Notes under the pieces: model-generated
Database searches by the model: none
The model's input: only the letters and a program-made list of their open reading frames with translations
Told to the model about the DNA's origin: nothing
Assembly (NCBI RefSeq): GCF_030010415.1
Contig: NZ_JASCSA010000002.1
Source of the DNA: Cobetia amphilecti
Lineage (GTDB): Bacteria > Pseudomonadota > Gammaproteobacteria > Pseudomonadales > Halomonadaceae
DNA: 64,000 nucleotides
Reading direction: 5' to 3' (one strand)
Position numbers and translations under genes: made by a program
In this document: positions 27,627-36,924 of the stretch, one piece after another
How positions within the stretch are numbered: the stretch's first letter is position 1
Layout: every line of letters begins with the position of its first letter

Positions 27627-27822
27627 GGATGAATCACCTATAGTCGGGTCTTGCACTTGTGTGCGCGACCAATCCCTATTTTTCTTGGTTGTCCGACGTC
27701 TGGCAGCGAGCGGCGTGCTGCTTGCGCAGTCACTGTCCCCTCATCTCCAGACTGCCCTCGCCCATCAGGAGTGAATGACTCAGGATGGCTCGAGAACCGG
27801 TCAACAGTTCGAGCGAGCGCGC

Positions 27823-27851
27823 ATTGTACATGTCATGCCCGCCTACCACAA
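27823..27851 (-). promoter_or_regulatory. rplM-rpsI promoter
   Basis: On the minus strand TTGTGG (27851-27846) and TACAAT (27828-27823) are 17 bases apart. A GC-rich stretch (GCGCGC) follows the -10, the kind of discriminator seen at promoters turned down by ppGpp. It begins 27 bases after the zapE stop. Confidence 0.65.
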
Positions 27852-27877
27852 AGGCTATTTTGCCCTCGCAGCAGGTC

Positions 27878-29035
27878 TCACGGCTTGTGCGGCAGCGCGA
27901 GATACTCACGCGATTGCATTTCCTGCAGACGCGACAGCGTGCGCTGGAATTCGAAATCCAGGTTGCCGCCGGTATAGAGGTCCTCGACGGGCGTCGCGGC
28001 GCTCATCAGCAGCTTGACGCCACGGTCATAGAACTCATCGACCATGTTGATGAAACGACGCACTTGGTCGTCGCTGTCGCGCCCCATCTGCGGCACCTCG
28101 GACACCAGCACGCTGTGGAACTCACGCGCCAGCTCGATGTAGTCATTCTGGCTACGCGGGCCATCACACAGCTCATCGAAGTGGAACCACACCACGTCTT
28201 CATGGCGACGCAGGGCGTGCAGCACGCGATGATTGATGCTCAGACCTTCATCGGCATGGCCTTCGGCACCGGCGATGGAGCGGAATTCCCGCGCCAGCCG
28301 CGCGGCACTGTCGTCGCCCAGCGGGCTATGGAAGAGCTCGGCGTGCTCCAGCGCGCGCAGGCGGTAGTCGATGCCGGAATCGACGTTGACCACCGTGCAG
28401 TGACGCTTGACCAGGTCGATCGCCGGCAGGAAGCGCGCCCGCTGCAGGCCGTCCTTGTAAAGATCATCCGGCACGATATTGGAGGTCGCGACCAGCACCA
28501 CGCCCTGCTTGAACAGCTCTTCGAACAGGGTGGCGAGAATCATCGCATCGGTGATGTCCTTGACGAAGAATTCGTCAAAGCAGATCACGCGCGCCTCGAC
28601 GGCGAACTTGGCCGCCACCAGAGTCAGCGGGTTCTTCTCGCCCTTGTAGTGGCCGAGTTCATTGTGGACACGCTGCATGAAGCGGTGGAAATGCGTGCGC
28701 ATCTTGTCGGCAAACGGCAGGCTCTCGTAGAAGGTATCGACGAGGTAGGTCTTGCCACGCCCCACGCCGCCCCAGAAGTAGAGACCCATGATCTCGGGCG
28801 CTTCATCGACAGGCGCCGTGCGTGACGGCTTGCCGAACAGACGACGCACCTTGGAGCCCAGCCCGCCGCCACCCGTCGCGTCGGACACCTTGTCGGGCGT
28901 CTGGCGCGGCGCACGCACGAGGTCGTCGTAGAGACGCTGCAGATGGCGGACCGCATCTTCCTGGGCGGCATCGTAGGCAAAGTCATCACGCTTGAGGTCT
29001 GCCTGGTACTTCTCGAGAGGCGTCGGTGCTGGCAT
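27878..29035 (-). CDS. zapE: Cell division AAA-type ATPase ZapE
   Basis: ZapE is an AFG1-like ATPase that acts on the Z-ring late in division and under low oxygen. The 385 residues show the Walker A motif GGVGRGKT at 89-96, the Walker B motif VICFDEFFVKD, the sensor TSNIVPDDLYKDGLQR and the C-terminal DLYTGGNLDFEFQRTLSRLQEM. Flanking zapG and the DegS/AlgW-type gene match its usual neighbourhood. Confidence 0.96.
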   Translation of the reverse strand: MPAPTPLEKYQADLKRDDFAYDAAQEDAVRHLQRLYDDLVRAPRQTPDKVSDATGGGGLGSKVRRLFGKPSRTAPVDEAPEIMGLYFWGGVGRGKTYLVDTFYESLPFADKMRTHFHRFMQRVHNELGHYKGEKNPLTLVAAKFAVEARVICFDEFFVKDITDAMILATLFEELFKQGVVLVATSNIVPDDLYKDGLQRARFLPAIDLVKRHCTVVNVDSGIDYRLRALEHAELFHSPLGDDSAARLAREFRSIAGAEGHADEGLSINHRVLHALRRHEDVVWFHFDELCDGPRSQNDYIELAREFHSVLVSEVPQMGRDSDDQVRRFINMVDEFYDRGVKLLMSAATPVEDLYTGGNLDFEFQRTLSRLQEMQSREYLALPHKP

Positions 29036-29303
29036 TGAGAAACCCGCTGCAGGTCAGGCGCCACGCACTGGCGCACGCCTGACATGAAAGGAACAAGATC
29101 ACGCCTGACCCGACACGGCGGGCAGGCAAGGACGAAATTGCGCGGCATTATACGCCTTGATGGCCACTTTACCCACTCACCGGCCAGCAATCGGCTGCGC
29201 GACGTGACTTTCGCCGCGCGCATCATTCGCAGGGCGTTGGCTGGTACCCGCCCACACCCCGCCGGCTACGCCGACAGGCGACCAAGGTCGCGCGCCGCGT
29301 GAA

Positions 29304-29334
29304 TTGACGCATCGCTGCACCACACCGATATAAT
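29304..29334 (+). promoter_or_regulatory. Promoter upstream of zapG
   Basis: TTGACG (29304-29309) and a consensus TATAAT (29329-29334) face zapG with a 19-base spacer, longer than ideal. The transcript would carry a leader of about 250 bases that includes the 15-base repeat. Confidence 0.55.
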
Positions 29335-29365
29335 GGCGCGTGGACGCTTTTGAAACGCAAGCGGC

Positions 29366-29440
29366 ACGAAAGACCGGGTCACGAAAGACCGAGTCAAGAA
29401 AGACAGAGCAAAGAAAGAGACACGCAAGACTGAGGCAAGA
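29366..29440. repeat. 15-base tandem repeat in the zapG leader
   Basis: Four clear units occur: ACGAAAGACCGGGTC, ACGAAAGACCGAGTC, AAGAAAGACAGAGCA and AAGAAAGAGACACGC. A degraded fifth unit ends at 29440. The first two differ by one base. Confidence 0.8.
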
Positions 29441-29589
29441 AGGACAGCGGCAAGCGGCGCTGACCTGCTGGACACCAGACCGATCCCGAGATCGGCGTGA
29501 TGGAACATCATTGAATACCGGCATCGTATCTCAGCGCTACCATGCCCCAGCGGTGACGATCACCGCAGTCGTGACACAAGGAGAGCGAC

Positions 29590-30042
29590 GTGAACGAGAG
29601 CAACATTGACTGGATCCTGGCCATTGCCTGTTTTCTGGCTGGCATCGGTATCGGCGCCTTGTGCTACCACCTGCTGAATGCCAACGTGGCCCGCAACCAG
29701 AAGACCCGCCAGAAGCTGGCTGAGCGCGAGCTGGAGCTGACCCAGTTCCGCGATGCCCTCAACGACCACTTCTCCAAGGCCAGCGACCTGACCGACCAGA
29801 TCCAGCGCGCCGGCAATGAGCTGCGCCAGCATCTGGCCACTGGCGCCACCGCGCTGTGCGATGACAGCCAGCTCAAGCGCCGCCTGCTGGACACTGACAC
29901 CACGCCGGACGACAGCGAGACCGACAAGGTCGACCTGCCGCGTGATTACGCCGACAACCGTGGCACCCTGTCAGAGGACTTCGGCCTCAAGCCGCAACCG
30001 AGTGAAGGCGAGACACCGGCTGCCAACCCGCCGCGTATCTGA
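29590..30042 (+). CDS. zapG: Z-ring-associated protein ZapG (YhcB, DUF1043)
   Basis: ZapG is a small inner-membrane protein linking division and elongation machinery. The 150 residues have one N-terminal membrane segment (about 8-28), a helical coiled-coil region (RQKLAERELELTQFRDALNDHFSKASDL) and a disordered acidic C-terminus ending in LPRDYADNRGTLSEDFG. The start is GTG at 29590 with AAGGAG six bases upstream. It follows zapE divergently and ends before a shared terminator. Confidence 0.93.
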   Translation: MNESNIDWILAIACFLAGIGIGALCYHLLNANVARNQKTRQKLAERELELTQFRDALNDHFSKASDLTDQIQRAGNELRQHLATGATALCDDSQLKRRLLDTDTTPDDSETDKVDLPRDYADNRGTLSEDFGLKPQPSEGETPAANPPRI

Positions 30043-30077
30043 TCACCCTGCTGTCGTGAACCTCTCACGGCACATGA

Positions 30078-30117
30078 AAACGACAACGGCCACCTCTCGA
30101 GGTGGCCGTTGTCGTTT
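30078..30117. terminator. Bidirectional terminator between zapG and the Nif3 gene
   Basis: A 19-base-pair perfect inverted repeat (30078-30096 with 30099-30117) is bounded by A3-4 on the left and T3 on the right. It separates two convergent genes. Confidence 0.85.
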
Positions 30118-30130
30118 CCGGCATCAGTTG

Positions 30131-30898
30131 TCACGCCGGATTGTCGATATCCACGAAGCGGTGCTCCACGCCATGCTCGGCCGCCAGCCACTCGCCGAGG
30201 GCACGCACACCGTCACGCTCGGTCGCATGATGACCCGCCGCAAAGTAGGTCACTCCCTCTTCGCGGGCACTATGGGTGGTGCGCTCGGAGATCTCGCCCG
30301 AGAGGAAGGCATCGACACCGGCCTCGATGGCCAGACCGATATAGTCCTGAGCACCGCCGGTGCACCAGGCAATGCGCTTGATGGGGCGATCATGGCCGGC
30401 CACGACCAGCACCTCACGCCCGAGACGCCGGCTGAACTCAGCCCCCAGCGCGGTGCTGTCCAGCCCTTCCACCTCGGCGGCCAGACGCCCGACATGCACC
30501 AGGCCACGCCCGGGCACGCCATCCAGACAGCCTTCACTGACCAGCCCCAGACGCTCGGCCAGCTGGGCATTGTTGCCAAGTGTCGGATGCGCATCCAACG
30601 GCAGGTGATAGGCCGCCAGATTGATGTCATTGGCCAGCAAGGTCTTGAGGCGCCGACGCTTCATGCCGGTGATCTGGGCCGGCTCGTTCTTCCAGAAGTA
30701 ACCGTGGTGCACCAGCACCAGGTCGGCCTGCCAGGCGAGCGCCTCATCGAGCAGCGCCTGACTGGCCGTCACGCCGGTCATCATGCGGCGCACCTCACGG
30801 CGCCCCTCCACCTGCAAGCCATTGACGGTATAGTCCTTGAAGGCCTGCGCCTCCAGACAGCCATCCAGCGCCTTCATCAGCGTGTCACGATCAGCCAT
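30131..30898 (-). CDS. Nif3-like dinuclear metal-binding protein (YbgI family)
   Basis: This is a member of the Nif3/YbgI family, whose members bind a two-metal centre; the biological role is uncertain, with GTP cyclohydrolase-type and repair roles proposed. The 255 residues contain the metal-binding VLVHHGYFWK, LAAYHLPLDAHPTLGNN, FLSGEISERTTHSAREEGV and YFAAGHHATERDGV. GGAGG lies upstream of the ATG at 30898; eight extra residues of the longer frame were rejected. It is divergent from the protease gene. Confidence 0.93.
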   Translation of the reverse strand: MADRDTLMKALDGCLEAQAFKDYTVNGLQVEGRREVRRMMTGVTASQALLDEALAWQADLVLVHHGYFWKNEPAQITGMKRRRLKTLLANDINLAAYHLPLDAHPTLGNNAQLAERLGLVSEGCLDGVPGRGLVHVGRLAAEVEGLDSTALGAEFSRRLGREVLVVAGHDRPIKRIAWCTGGAQDYIGLAIEAGVDAFLSGEISERTTHSAREEGVTYFAAGHHATERDGVRALGEWLAAEHGVEHRFVDIDNPA

Positions 30899-31084
30899 TG
30901 GGCCTCCAGCAGTCAGAGTCATCGAGTGTTACACTGGCGAGCATTGTAACGGCGCATCGGCGCCATGTAAGCGTGTCGCGCCTTGACCGGGGCCATCCCT
31001 TCGCGTGGCACGTGGATCTTCAGGCTATTCATCTTCATGTCCGCAGCATCGCGTCGGTGCGCGGACTTTTTATCAGGTAATCCG

Positions 31085-32401
31085 ATGCCCCGTTCTCTTC
31101 GCAGCACACTGCTCCCGCTATTGTGGCCCGTCGTCACCGGCGTCCTGCTGGCCGTCGTCGTGCTGGATCGCTTTCCGACGCTGGGCCTGGGCGAGCCCGC
31201 CCCGCAGCAGAACGAGCAGGCAGGCAACACCCCCTACCCGAGCCCGTCTCAGAACTCTGCCGCCAATCAGCAGGTGCTGCCGCCTCCGAGCCTGACGCTG
31301 TCAGCGGCGCAGCGCGAGGAGTCGGCAGACCCGGTACTGCGTGAAGCACCGCCGCTGCAGCGCAACAGCGGCCCGGCCAGCTATCAGGCCGCGGTGGACG
31401 CCGCCGCACCGGCGGTGGTCAACATCTACTCCTCGCGCGAGATCAAGGACGACAGCAAGCATCCGCTGATGTCCGATCCCTTCTTCAACCAGTTCTACGG
31501 GGAAGACGCCCTGCGCAGCCAGCGCATGCTGTCGAGCCTGGGCTCTGGCGTCATTCTCTCCAGTGACGGCTATATCCTGACCAACAACCACGTCATCCAG
31601 GGCGCCGACCAGATTCAGGTCGCCCTGCGCGATGGCCGCGAGACATTCGCCAAGGTCGTGGGTGTGGACCCGGAATCCGACCTCGCGGCGCTCAAGATCG
31701 ACCTCGACAACTTGCCCACCGTGGCGATCGCCGATTCCACCCAGGTCCACGTCGGGGATGTCTCGCTGGCGATCGGCAACCCCTTCGGGGTCGGCCAGAC
31801 GGTCACCATGGGCATCATCTCGGCCACTGGGCGCAACCATCTTGGTCTGAACGCCTATGAAGACTTCATCCAGACCGATGCCGCAATCAACCCCGGCAAC
31901 TCCGGCGGCGCGCTGATCAACACCGACGGCTCACTGGTCGGCATCAACACCGCCATCTATTCGCGCTCCGGCGGCTCGCAGGGCATCGGCTTCGCCATCC
32001 CCGCCAACCTGGCGCGCGACATCCTCGAATCGCTGGTCGACCACGGGCGCGTGATTCGTGGCTGGCTGGGACTGGAAGTGCAGGAGCTGACGCCGTCTCT
32101 GGCGCACTCCTTCGGCCTGAGCGCCCCGCAAGGCGTGGTGGTGGCCGCCGTGCTGCGTGATGGCCCTGCCGCGCGTGCCGGCCTGCGTCCGGGCGATATC
32201 CTGACCGCCATCGGTGGCAAGCGCCTGCTGGATGCTCGCCTGGCCATGGCCGACATCGCCGCCGTCAAACCCGGCAATGCGCTGGAGTTGCGCCTGCTGC
32301 GTGACGGCAAGACGCTGGACATCGACGTCAAGGTCGGCGAGCGCCCGATTCCCGACAACACGCCGGCGGCCGTCGAGCCATCCCTGCAGGACAAGGGCTG
32401 A
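31085..32401 (+). CDS. algW: Membrane-anchored serine protease, DegS/AlgW type
   Basis: Proteases of this type sense misfolded outer-membrane proteins and cut the anti-sigma factor (RseA/MucA) to release sigma-E. The 438 residues have an uncleaved N-terminal membrane anchor (about 9-27), a Pro/Gln-rich periplasmic linker, a trypsin-like domain with His169 (TNNHV), Asp199 (ESDLAAL) and Ser273 (GNSGGAL), and a single PDZ domain. One PDZ plus an anchor argues against DegP/DegQ. It is longer than DegS (about 355) because of the linker. AGG precedes the ATG at 31085. Confidence 0.92.
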   Translation: MPRSLRSTLLPLLWPVVTGVLLAVVVLDRFPTLGLGEPAPQQNEQAGNTPYPSPSQNSAANQQVLPPPSLTLSAAQREESADPVLREAPPLQRNSGPASYQAAVDAAAPAVVNIYSSREIKDDSKHPLMSDPFFNQFYGEDALRSQRMLSSLGSGVILSSDGYILTNNHVIQGADQIQVALRDGRETFAKVVGVDPESDLAALKIDLDNLPTVAIADSTQVHVGDVSLAIGNPFGVGQTVTMGIISATGRNHLGLNAYEDFIQTDAAINPGNSGGALINTDGSLVGINTAIYSRSGGSQGIGFAIPANLARDILESLVDHGRVIRGWLGLEVQELTPSLAHSFGLSAPQGVVVAAVLRDGPAARAGLRPGDILTAIGGKRLLDARLAMADIAAVKPGNALELRLLRDGKTLDIDVKVGERPIPDNTPAAVEPSLQDKG

Positions 32402-32451
32402 GGCGGGGTCTCGGCGCGACGCATTGAGTAGAACACCCGCCCCATGATGAC

Positions 32452-32488
32452 AAAAGCCCCGCGACGGAGACCGTCGCGGGGCTTTTTT
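32452..32488. terminator. Bidirectional terminator between the protease gene and hisD
   Basis: A 16-base-pair stem (32452-32467 with 32471-32486) has loop AGA, starts with A4 and ends with T6. It serves the plus-strand protease gene and may serve hisD. Confidence 0.93.
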
Positions 32489-32502
32489 GACTGACCAGAC
32501 AA

Positions 32503-32544
32503 GGCTCAGGCTCAGTCTCAGTTTCTGGCTCAGGCTCAGTCGAG
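32503..32544. repeat. Hexamer repeat spanning the hisD stop codon
   Basis: Seven 6-base units are visible: GGCTCA, GGCTCA, GTCTCA, GTTTCT, GGCTCA, GGCTCA and GTCGAG. The hisD stop codon (32536-32538 on the minus strand) is inside the sixth unit. Confidence 0.75.
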
Positions 32545-33840
32545 AATGCGATTCTCGGCACTGCGCGCGTGCGCCGTCAGCGACTCGCCGCGCGCCAGCA
32601 CCGAGGCGGTACGCCCGAGCACCGACGCGCCTTCCGGCGAGCACTGGATCAGCGAGGAGCGCTTCTGGAAGTCATAGACGCCCAGCGGCGATGAGAAGCG
32701 CGCGGTGCCGGAAGTCGGCAGCACGTGGTTCGGCCCGGCGCAGTAATCGCCCAGCGCCTCGGAGGTGTGCGAACCCATGAAGATGGCGCCGGCGTGACGC
32801 ACGCCCTCGACCCACTCCTCCGGATTCGCCACCGAGAGCTCCAGGTGCTCCGGCGCGATGCGGTTGGTCAGCTCCAGTGCCTGCTCCGGTCCGCTGACGC
32901 GAATCAGGGCACCGCGCTCACGCAGCGAGGTCAGGATGATCTCGGCACGCTCCATGGTCGGCGCCAGGCGCTCGATGGAGGCCTCGACGGCGGCCAGGTG
33001 CTCGTCATCCCACCCGATCAGGATCGCCTGGGCATCTTCGTCGTGCTCGGCCTGGGAGAACAGGTCCATCGCCAGCCAGTCCGGGTCGGTCACGCCGTCG
33101 CTGACCACCAGAATCTCGGACGGCCCGGCGATCATGTCGATACCGACCTGACCGAACACCGCACGCTTGGCAGTCGCCACGTAGATGTTGCCGGGGCCGA
33201 CGATCTTGTCGACGCGCGGCACGGTCTCGGTGCCATAGGCCAGTGCCGCCACGGCCTGGGCGCCGCCGATGGTGAAAACACGATCGATACCCGCCAGGTG
33301 CGCCGCGGCCAGCACCAGCTCATTGACCACGCCGTCCGGCGTCGGCACGACCATGATGATCTCGCGCACGCCCGCGACATGCGCCGGAATCGCGTTCATC
33401 AGCACGGAAGACGGATAGGCCGCCTTGCCGCCCGGCACGTAGATCCCGGCGCGGTCCAGCGGCGTGACCTTCTGGCCCAGCAGGCTGCCGTGCTCGTCCT
33501 TGAAGGACCAGCTTTCCGGCTTCTGATGCTCGTGATAGACACGCACACGCTCGGCAGCCACGGCCAGCGCCTCGCGCTGATCCGCCGGCAAGTCGGCATA
33601 GGCCTGGGCCAGACGCTCGGCACCGATGACCAGCTCGGCCATGCTCGAGACATTCAGGCGGTCGAAGCGGTTGGAGAACTCCACCAGCGCCGCATCGCCT
33701 TCCTGCTTGACGCGCGCGAGGATGTCGGTGACACGATGCTGTACCTCGGCATCGGACACGCCCTCCCATGACAGCAAACGGTCCAGGCGGGCAGTAAAAT
33801 CGGTATCACGGCTATCAAGCCGGTTGATCAAGGTATCCAT
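32536..33840 (-). CDS. hisD: Histidinol dehydrogenase
   Basis: HisD carries out the last two oxidations of histidine synthesis (histidinol to histidine), using NAD and zinc. From the ATG at 33840, preceded by AGAGG, it is 434 residues, the same as Escherichia coli HisD. Conserved blocks include GRAGIYVPGGKAAYPSSVLMN in part (DRAGIYVPGGKAAYPS), VGPGNIYVATAKR, DMIAGPSEILV, QAEHDEDAQA and the metal-binding NHVLPTSGTARFSS. It follows hisG by 214 bases; hisC is not here. Confidence 0.98.
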   Translation of the reverse strand: MDTLINRLDSRDTDFTARLDRLLSWEGVSDAEVQHRVTDILARVKQEGDAALVEFSNRFDRLNVSSMAELVIGAERLAQAYADLPADQREALAVAAERVRVYHEHQKPESWSFKDEHGSLLGQKVTPLDRAGIYVPGGKAAYPSSVLMNAIPAHVAGVREIIMVVPTPDGVVNELVLAAAHLAGIDRVFTIGGAQAVAALAYGTETVPRVDKIVGPGNIYVATAKRAVFGQVGIDMIAGPSEILVVSDGVTDPDWLAMDLFSQAEHDEDAQAILIGWDDEHLAAVEASIERLAPTMERAEIILTSLRERGALIRVSGPEQALELTNRIAPEHLELSVANPEEWVEGVRHAGAIFMGSHTSEALGDYCAGPNHVLPTSGTARFSSPLGVYDFQKRSSLIQCSPEGASVLGRTASVLARGESLTAHARSAENRILD

Positions 33841-33914
33841 GCGAACCTCTTTTCTCATTGCTTGGCAGAGAAGGCTGAACCGGACGGGCTCTGTCCAGCG
33901 CCTGCCCGCATCAT

Positions 33915-33960
33915 CTTGATAAGCATCGTGATGAACTCTTGATGAGCATCGTGACGAGCA
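33915..33960. repeat. Two 23-base repeats in the hisG-hisD gap
   Basis: Units 33915-33937 and 33938-33960 share CTTGAT, AGCATCGTGA and following bases with five mismatches. They lie upstream of hisD in its leader and encode nothing recognisable. Confidence 0.6.
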
Positions 33961-34054
33961 GGGGCGGCAGCTGGCGTTTCGAGAGTCATCTTCTGCCACG
34001 GTCATCTATGCGACCTTGGGTATCCATCGGGTCGATGCCAACAGCACGCGGCCA

Positions 34055-34699
34055 TCACGCCTCGCGGCGGGCTTCCACGGCCTGACGCAGGCGATCGATC
34101 AGCGGCTTGAGGCGATCATGCTTCATGGTCATGGCGGCCTTGTTGACCACCAGACGCGTGCTGATGTCGGTGATCAGCTCACGCGGTTCCATGCCGTTGG
34201 CACGCAGGGTGTTGCCGGTGTCGACGATATCGACGATCTCGTCGGCCAGATTCATCAGCGGGGCCAGTTCCATCGCGCCGTAGAGCTTGATGACTTCGGC
34301 CTGGATGCCCTGCTCGGCGTAATAGCGACGCGCGACATCGACGAACTTGGTCGCGACACGGCGGCGAGCGCCCTGCTGCTGCTGACCGACGACACCGGCG
34401 GTCATCAGGCGGCACTTGGCGATTTCCAGGTCCAGCGGCTCGTACAGGCCTTCGGCACCATGCTCGAGCAGCACGTCCTTGCCGGCGATACCGAGATCGG
34501 CGGCGCCCAGCTGCACGTAGGTCGGCACGTCGGTGGCACGGATGATGACCAGCTTGACGTCCGGCAGATTGGTATCGAAGAGCAGCTTGCGGCTCTTGTC
34601 GAGATCTTCCAGCGGCTCGATGCCAGCGTCAGCCAGCAGCGGCAGGGTTTCCTTGAGGATACGCCCCTTGGAGAGGGCGACGACCAGTTGCTTGCTCAT
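34055..34699 (-). CDS. hisG: ATP phosphoribosyltransferase, short form
   Basis: HisG makes the first committed step of histidine synthesis from ATP and PRPP. At 214 residues it lacks the C-terminal regulatory domain, so it is the short form that works with HisZ; no hisZ is in this window. It shows ALSKGRILKETLPLL, GAADLGIAGKDVLLEHG and the PRPP-binding EIVDIVDTGNTLRANGM. It sits between murA and hisD, as in pseudomonads. Confidence 0.97.
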   Translation of the reverse strand: MSKQLVVALSKGRILKETLPLLADAGIEPLEDLDKSRKLLFDTNLPDVKLVIIRATDVPTYVQLGAADLGIAGKDVLLEHGAEGLYEPLDLEIAKCRLMTAGVVGQQQQGARRRVATKFVDVARRYYAEQGIQAEVIKLYGAMELAPLMNLADEIVDIVDTGNTLRANGMEPRELITDISTRLVVNKAAMTMKHDRLKPLIDRLRQAVEARREA

Positions 34700-34782
34700 G
34701 GGGTATTCGCCCGTGCTTGTACGTAGGAATTCGGCACGCGCTGCCGGTCAATCAAGACCGACAGCGCGAGGTGGGGCACTGA

Positions 34783-36048
<1,266 letters not shown>

Positions 36049-36060
36049 GAAATGTTCCGG

Positions 36061-36315
36061 TCAACCCTGAGCGTTGCCGGCGGCAGCTTCGAACTGCGCC
36101 GGGGTATAGGTACGAATGCTGATGGCATGCAGCGCGCCAGAGCGGATCTCGTCATTGAGTGCGGAGTAGACCAGCTGCTGGGCCTTGACGCGGCTCAGCT
36201 CGGCAAAGACATCCCCCACGGCGACGACCTGGAAATTGCAGCCCTCACCCTGGATATGAAAATCGACGTTCTCGATACGAGCCTCGAGCAGGGCCTTGAC
36301 ATCATTCGGTTGCAT
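36061..36315 (-). CDS. ibaG: BolA-family iron-sulfur trafficking protein IbaG
   Basis: IbaG is a BolA-like partner of monothiol glutaredoxins in Fe-S handling and acid tolerance. From the ATG at 36315 it is 84 residues: MQPNDVKALLEARIENVDF, the loop EGCNFQVVAVGDVFAELSRVKAQQLVY with a Cys ligand, and the C-terminal HAISIRTYTPAQF with the conserved His. GGAG lies 12 bases upstream. The longer upstream frame has no similarity to BolA. Confidence 0.93.
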   Translation of the reverse strand: MQPNDVKALLEARIENVDFHIQGEGCNFQVVAVGDVFAELSRVKAQQLVYSALNDEIRSGALHAISIRTYTPAQFEAAAGNAQG

Positions 36316-36506
36316 GACGGGCGGTGACTCCTTCGCGGTACATGTCGGGATCGTGGCAGGGAATCCTTGCGCGACGATCGATGCGATATGACCGCACATG
36401 GTAATCAAAAGCGCGCGGGAACGCGATTGGCAGTCAATCGCTGCCTCCACGTTGCCGCGCGCATGAATGGCGATACGGACGAGCCTCGAGCCTCCAGCAG
36501 AGCGGT

Positions 36507-36531
36507 GCGGCCTGACAGGCGATCAGGCCGC
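36507..36531. repeat. Inverted repeat after mlaB
   Basis: GCGGCCTGA (36507-36515) and TCAGGCCGC (36523-36531) pair around a 7-base loop, eight bases past the mlaB stop. No U-run follows. It may mark the end of the mla operon before ibaG. Confidence 0.5.
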
Positions 36532-36538
36532 CGCTGGC

Positions 36539-36910
36539 TCAGGACGTCTCGAGTGACAGCGGGGGCTCGGCGCTGATCTCGGCGACATTCAGCCCCGGCA
36601 GCAGGTTTTCCAGTCCGGAGACTGCCGCCAGTCGGCTCAATGCGGGAGACAACGCGAGGTGAGCGACGTGCCCACCGTGCTCCGCCAGATGGCGCTGCCA
36701 CTCGAGCAGCACGCTCAGGGTGGCGGTACTGGCGCTATCCACGCCGCACAGATCGATGGAAACCCCATCCTCGCGGCGCCCCAGCCATTTCCTGCCGGAA
36801 TCCGCCAGCTCTGCGGCATTGTCGAAATCCGGCTGGCCACTCAGGCTCAGCCGTGCGTCACCGGCTTCCAGCGTGACGCCCTCGCGATCGAAGAGAGTTT
36901 TCATGGTCAT
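36539..36910 (-). CDS. mlaB: STAS-domain protein MlaB of the lipid transport complex
   Basis: MlaB is the cytoplasmic STAS subunit that stabilises the MlaFE transporter moving phospholipids between membranes. The 123 residues contain the STAS core DGVSIDLCGVDSASTATLSVLLEW, with the conserved Ser/Thr switch region. Two ATG codons six bases apart (36910, 36904) are possible starts. It is last in mlaFEDCB, 14 bases after mlaC. Confidence 0.9.
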   Translation of the reverse strand: MTMKTLFDREGVTLEAGDARLSLSGQPDFDNAAELADSGRKWLGRREDGVSIDLCGVDSASTATLSVLLEWQRHLAEHGGHVAHLALSPALSRLAAVSGLENLLPGLNVAEISAEPPLSLETS

Positions 36911-36924
36911 GGCGACGACAGGGC

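Larger units (their letters stand above)
29036..29589. other. zapE-zapG intergenic region
   Basis: These 554 bases between divergent genes hold a likely sigma-70 promoter at 29304-29334, a 15-base tandem repeat at 29366-29440 and the zapG ribosome-binding site. Short open frames cross it on both strands, but their residues are made by the repeat (RKTGS, RKTES, RKTEQ) and nothing suggests a real protein. I see nothing recognisable in 29036-29300. Confidence 0.6.

Noticed and set aside
29340..29609. 89-codon plus-strand frame before zapG
   Set aside because: It begins with GTG at the predicted transcript start, overlaps the zapG start in another frame, and its repeated RKT pentapeptides are just the translated 15-base DNA repeat.
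30983..31084. Longer N-terminus for the DegS/AlgW-type protease
   Set aside because: The extra 34 residues would precede the membrane anchor and lack a ribosome-binding site; the ATG at 31085 has AGG upstream and fits the family.
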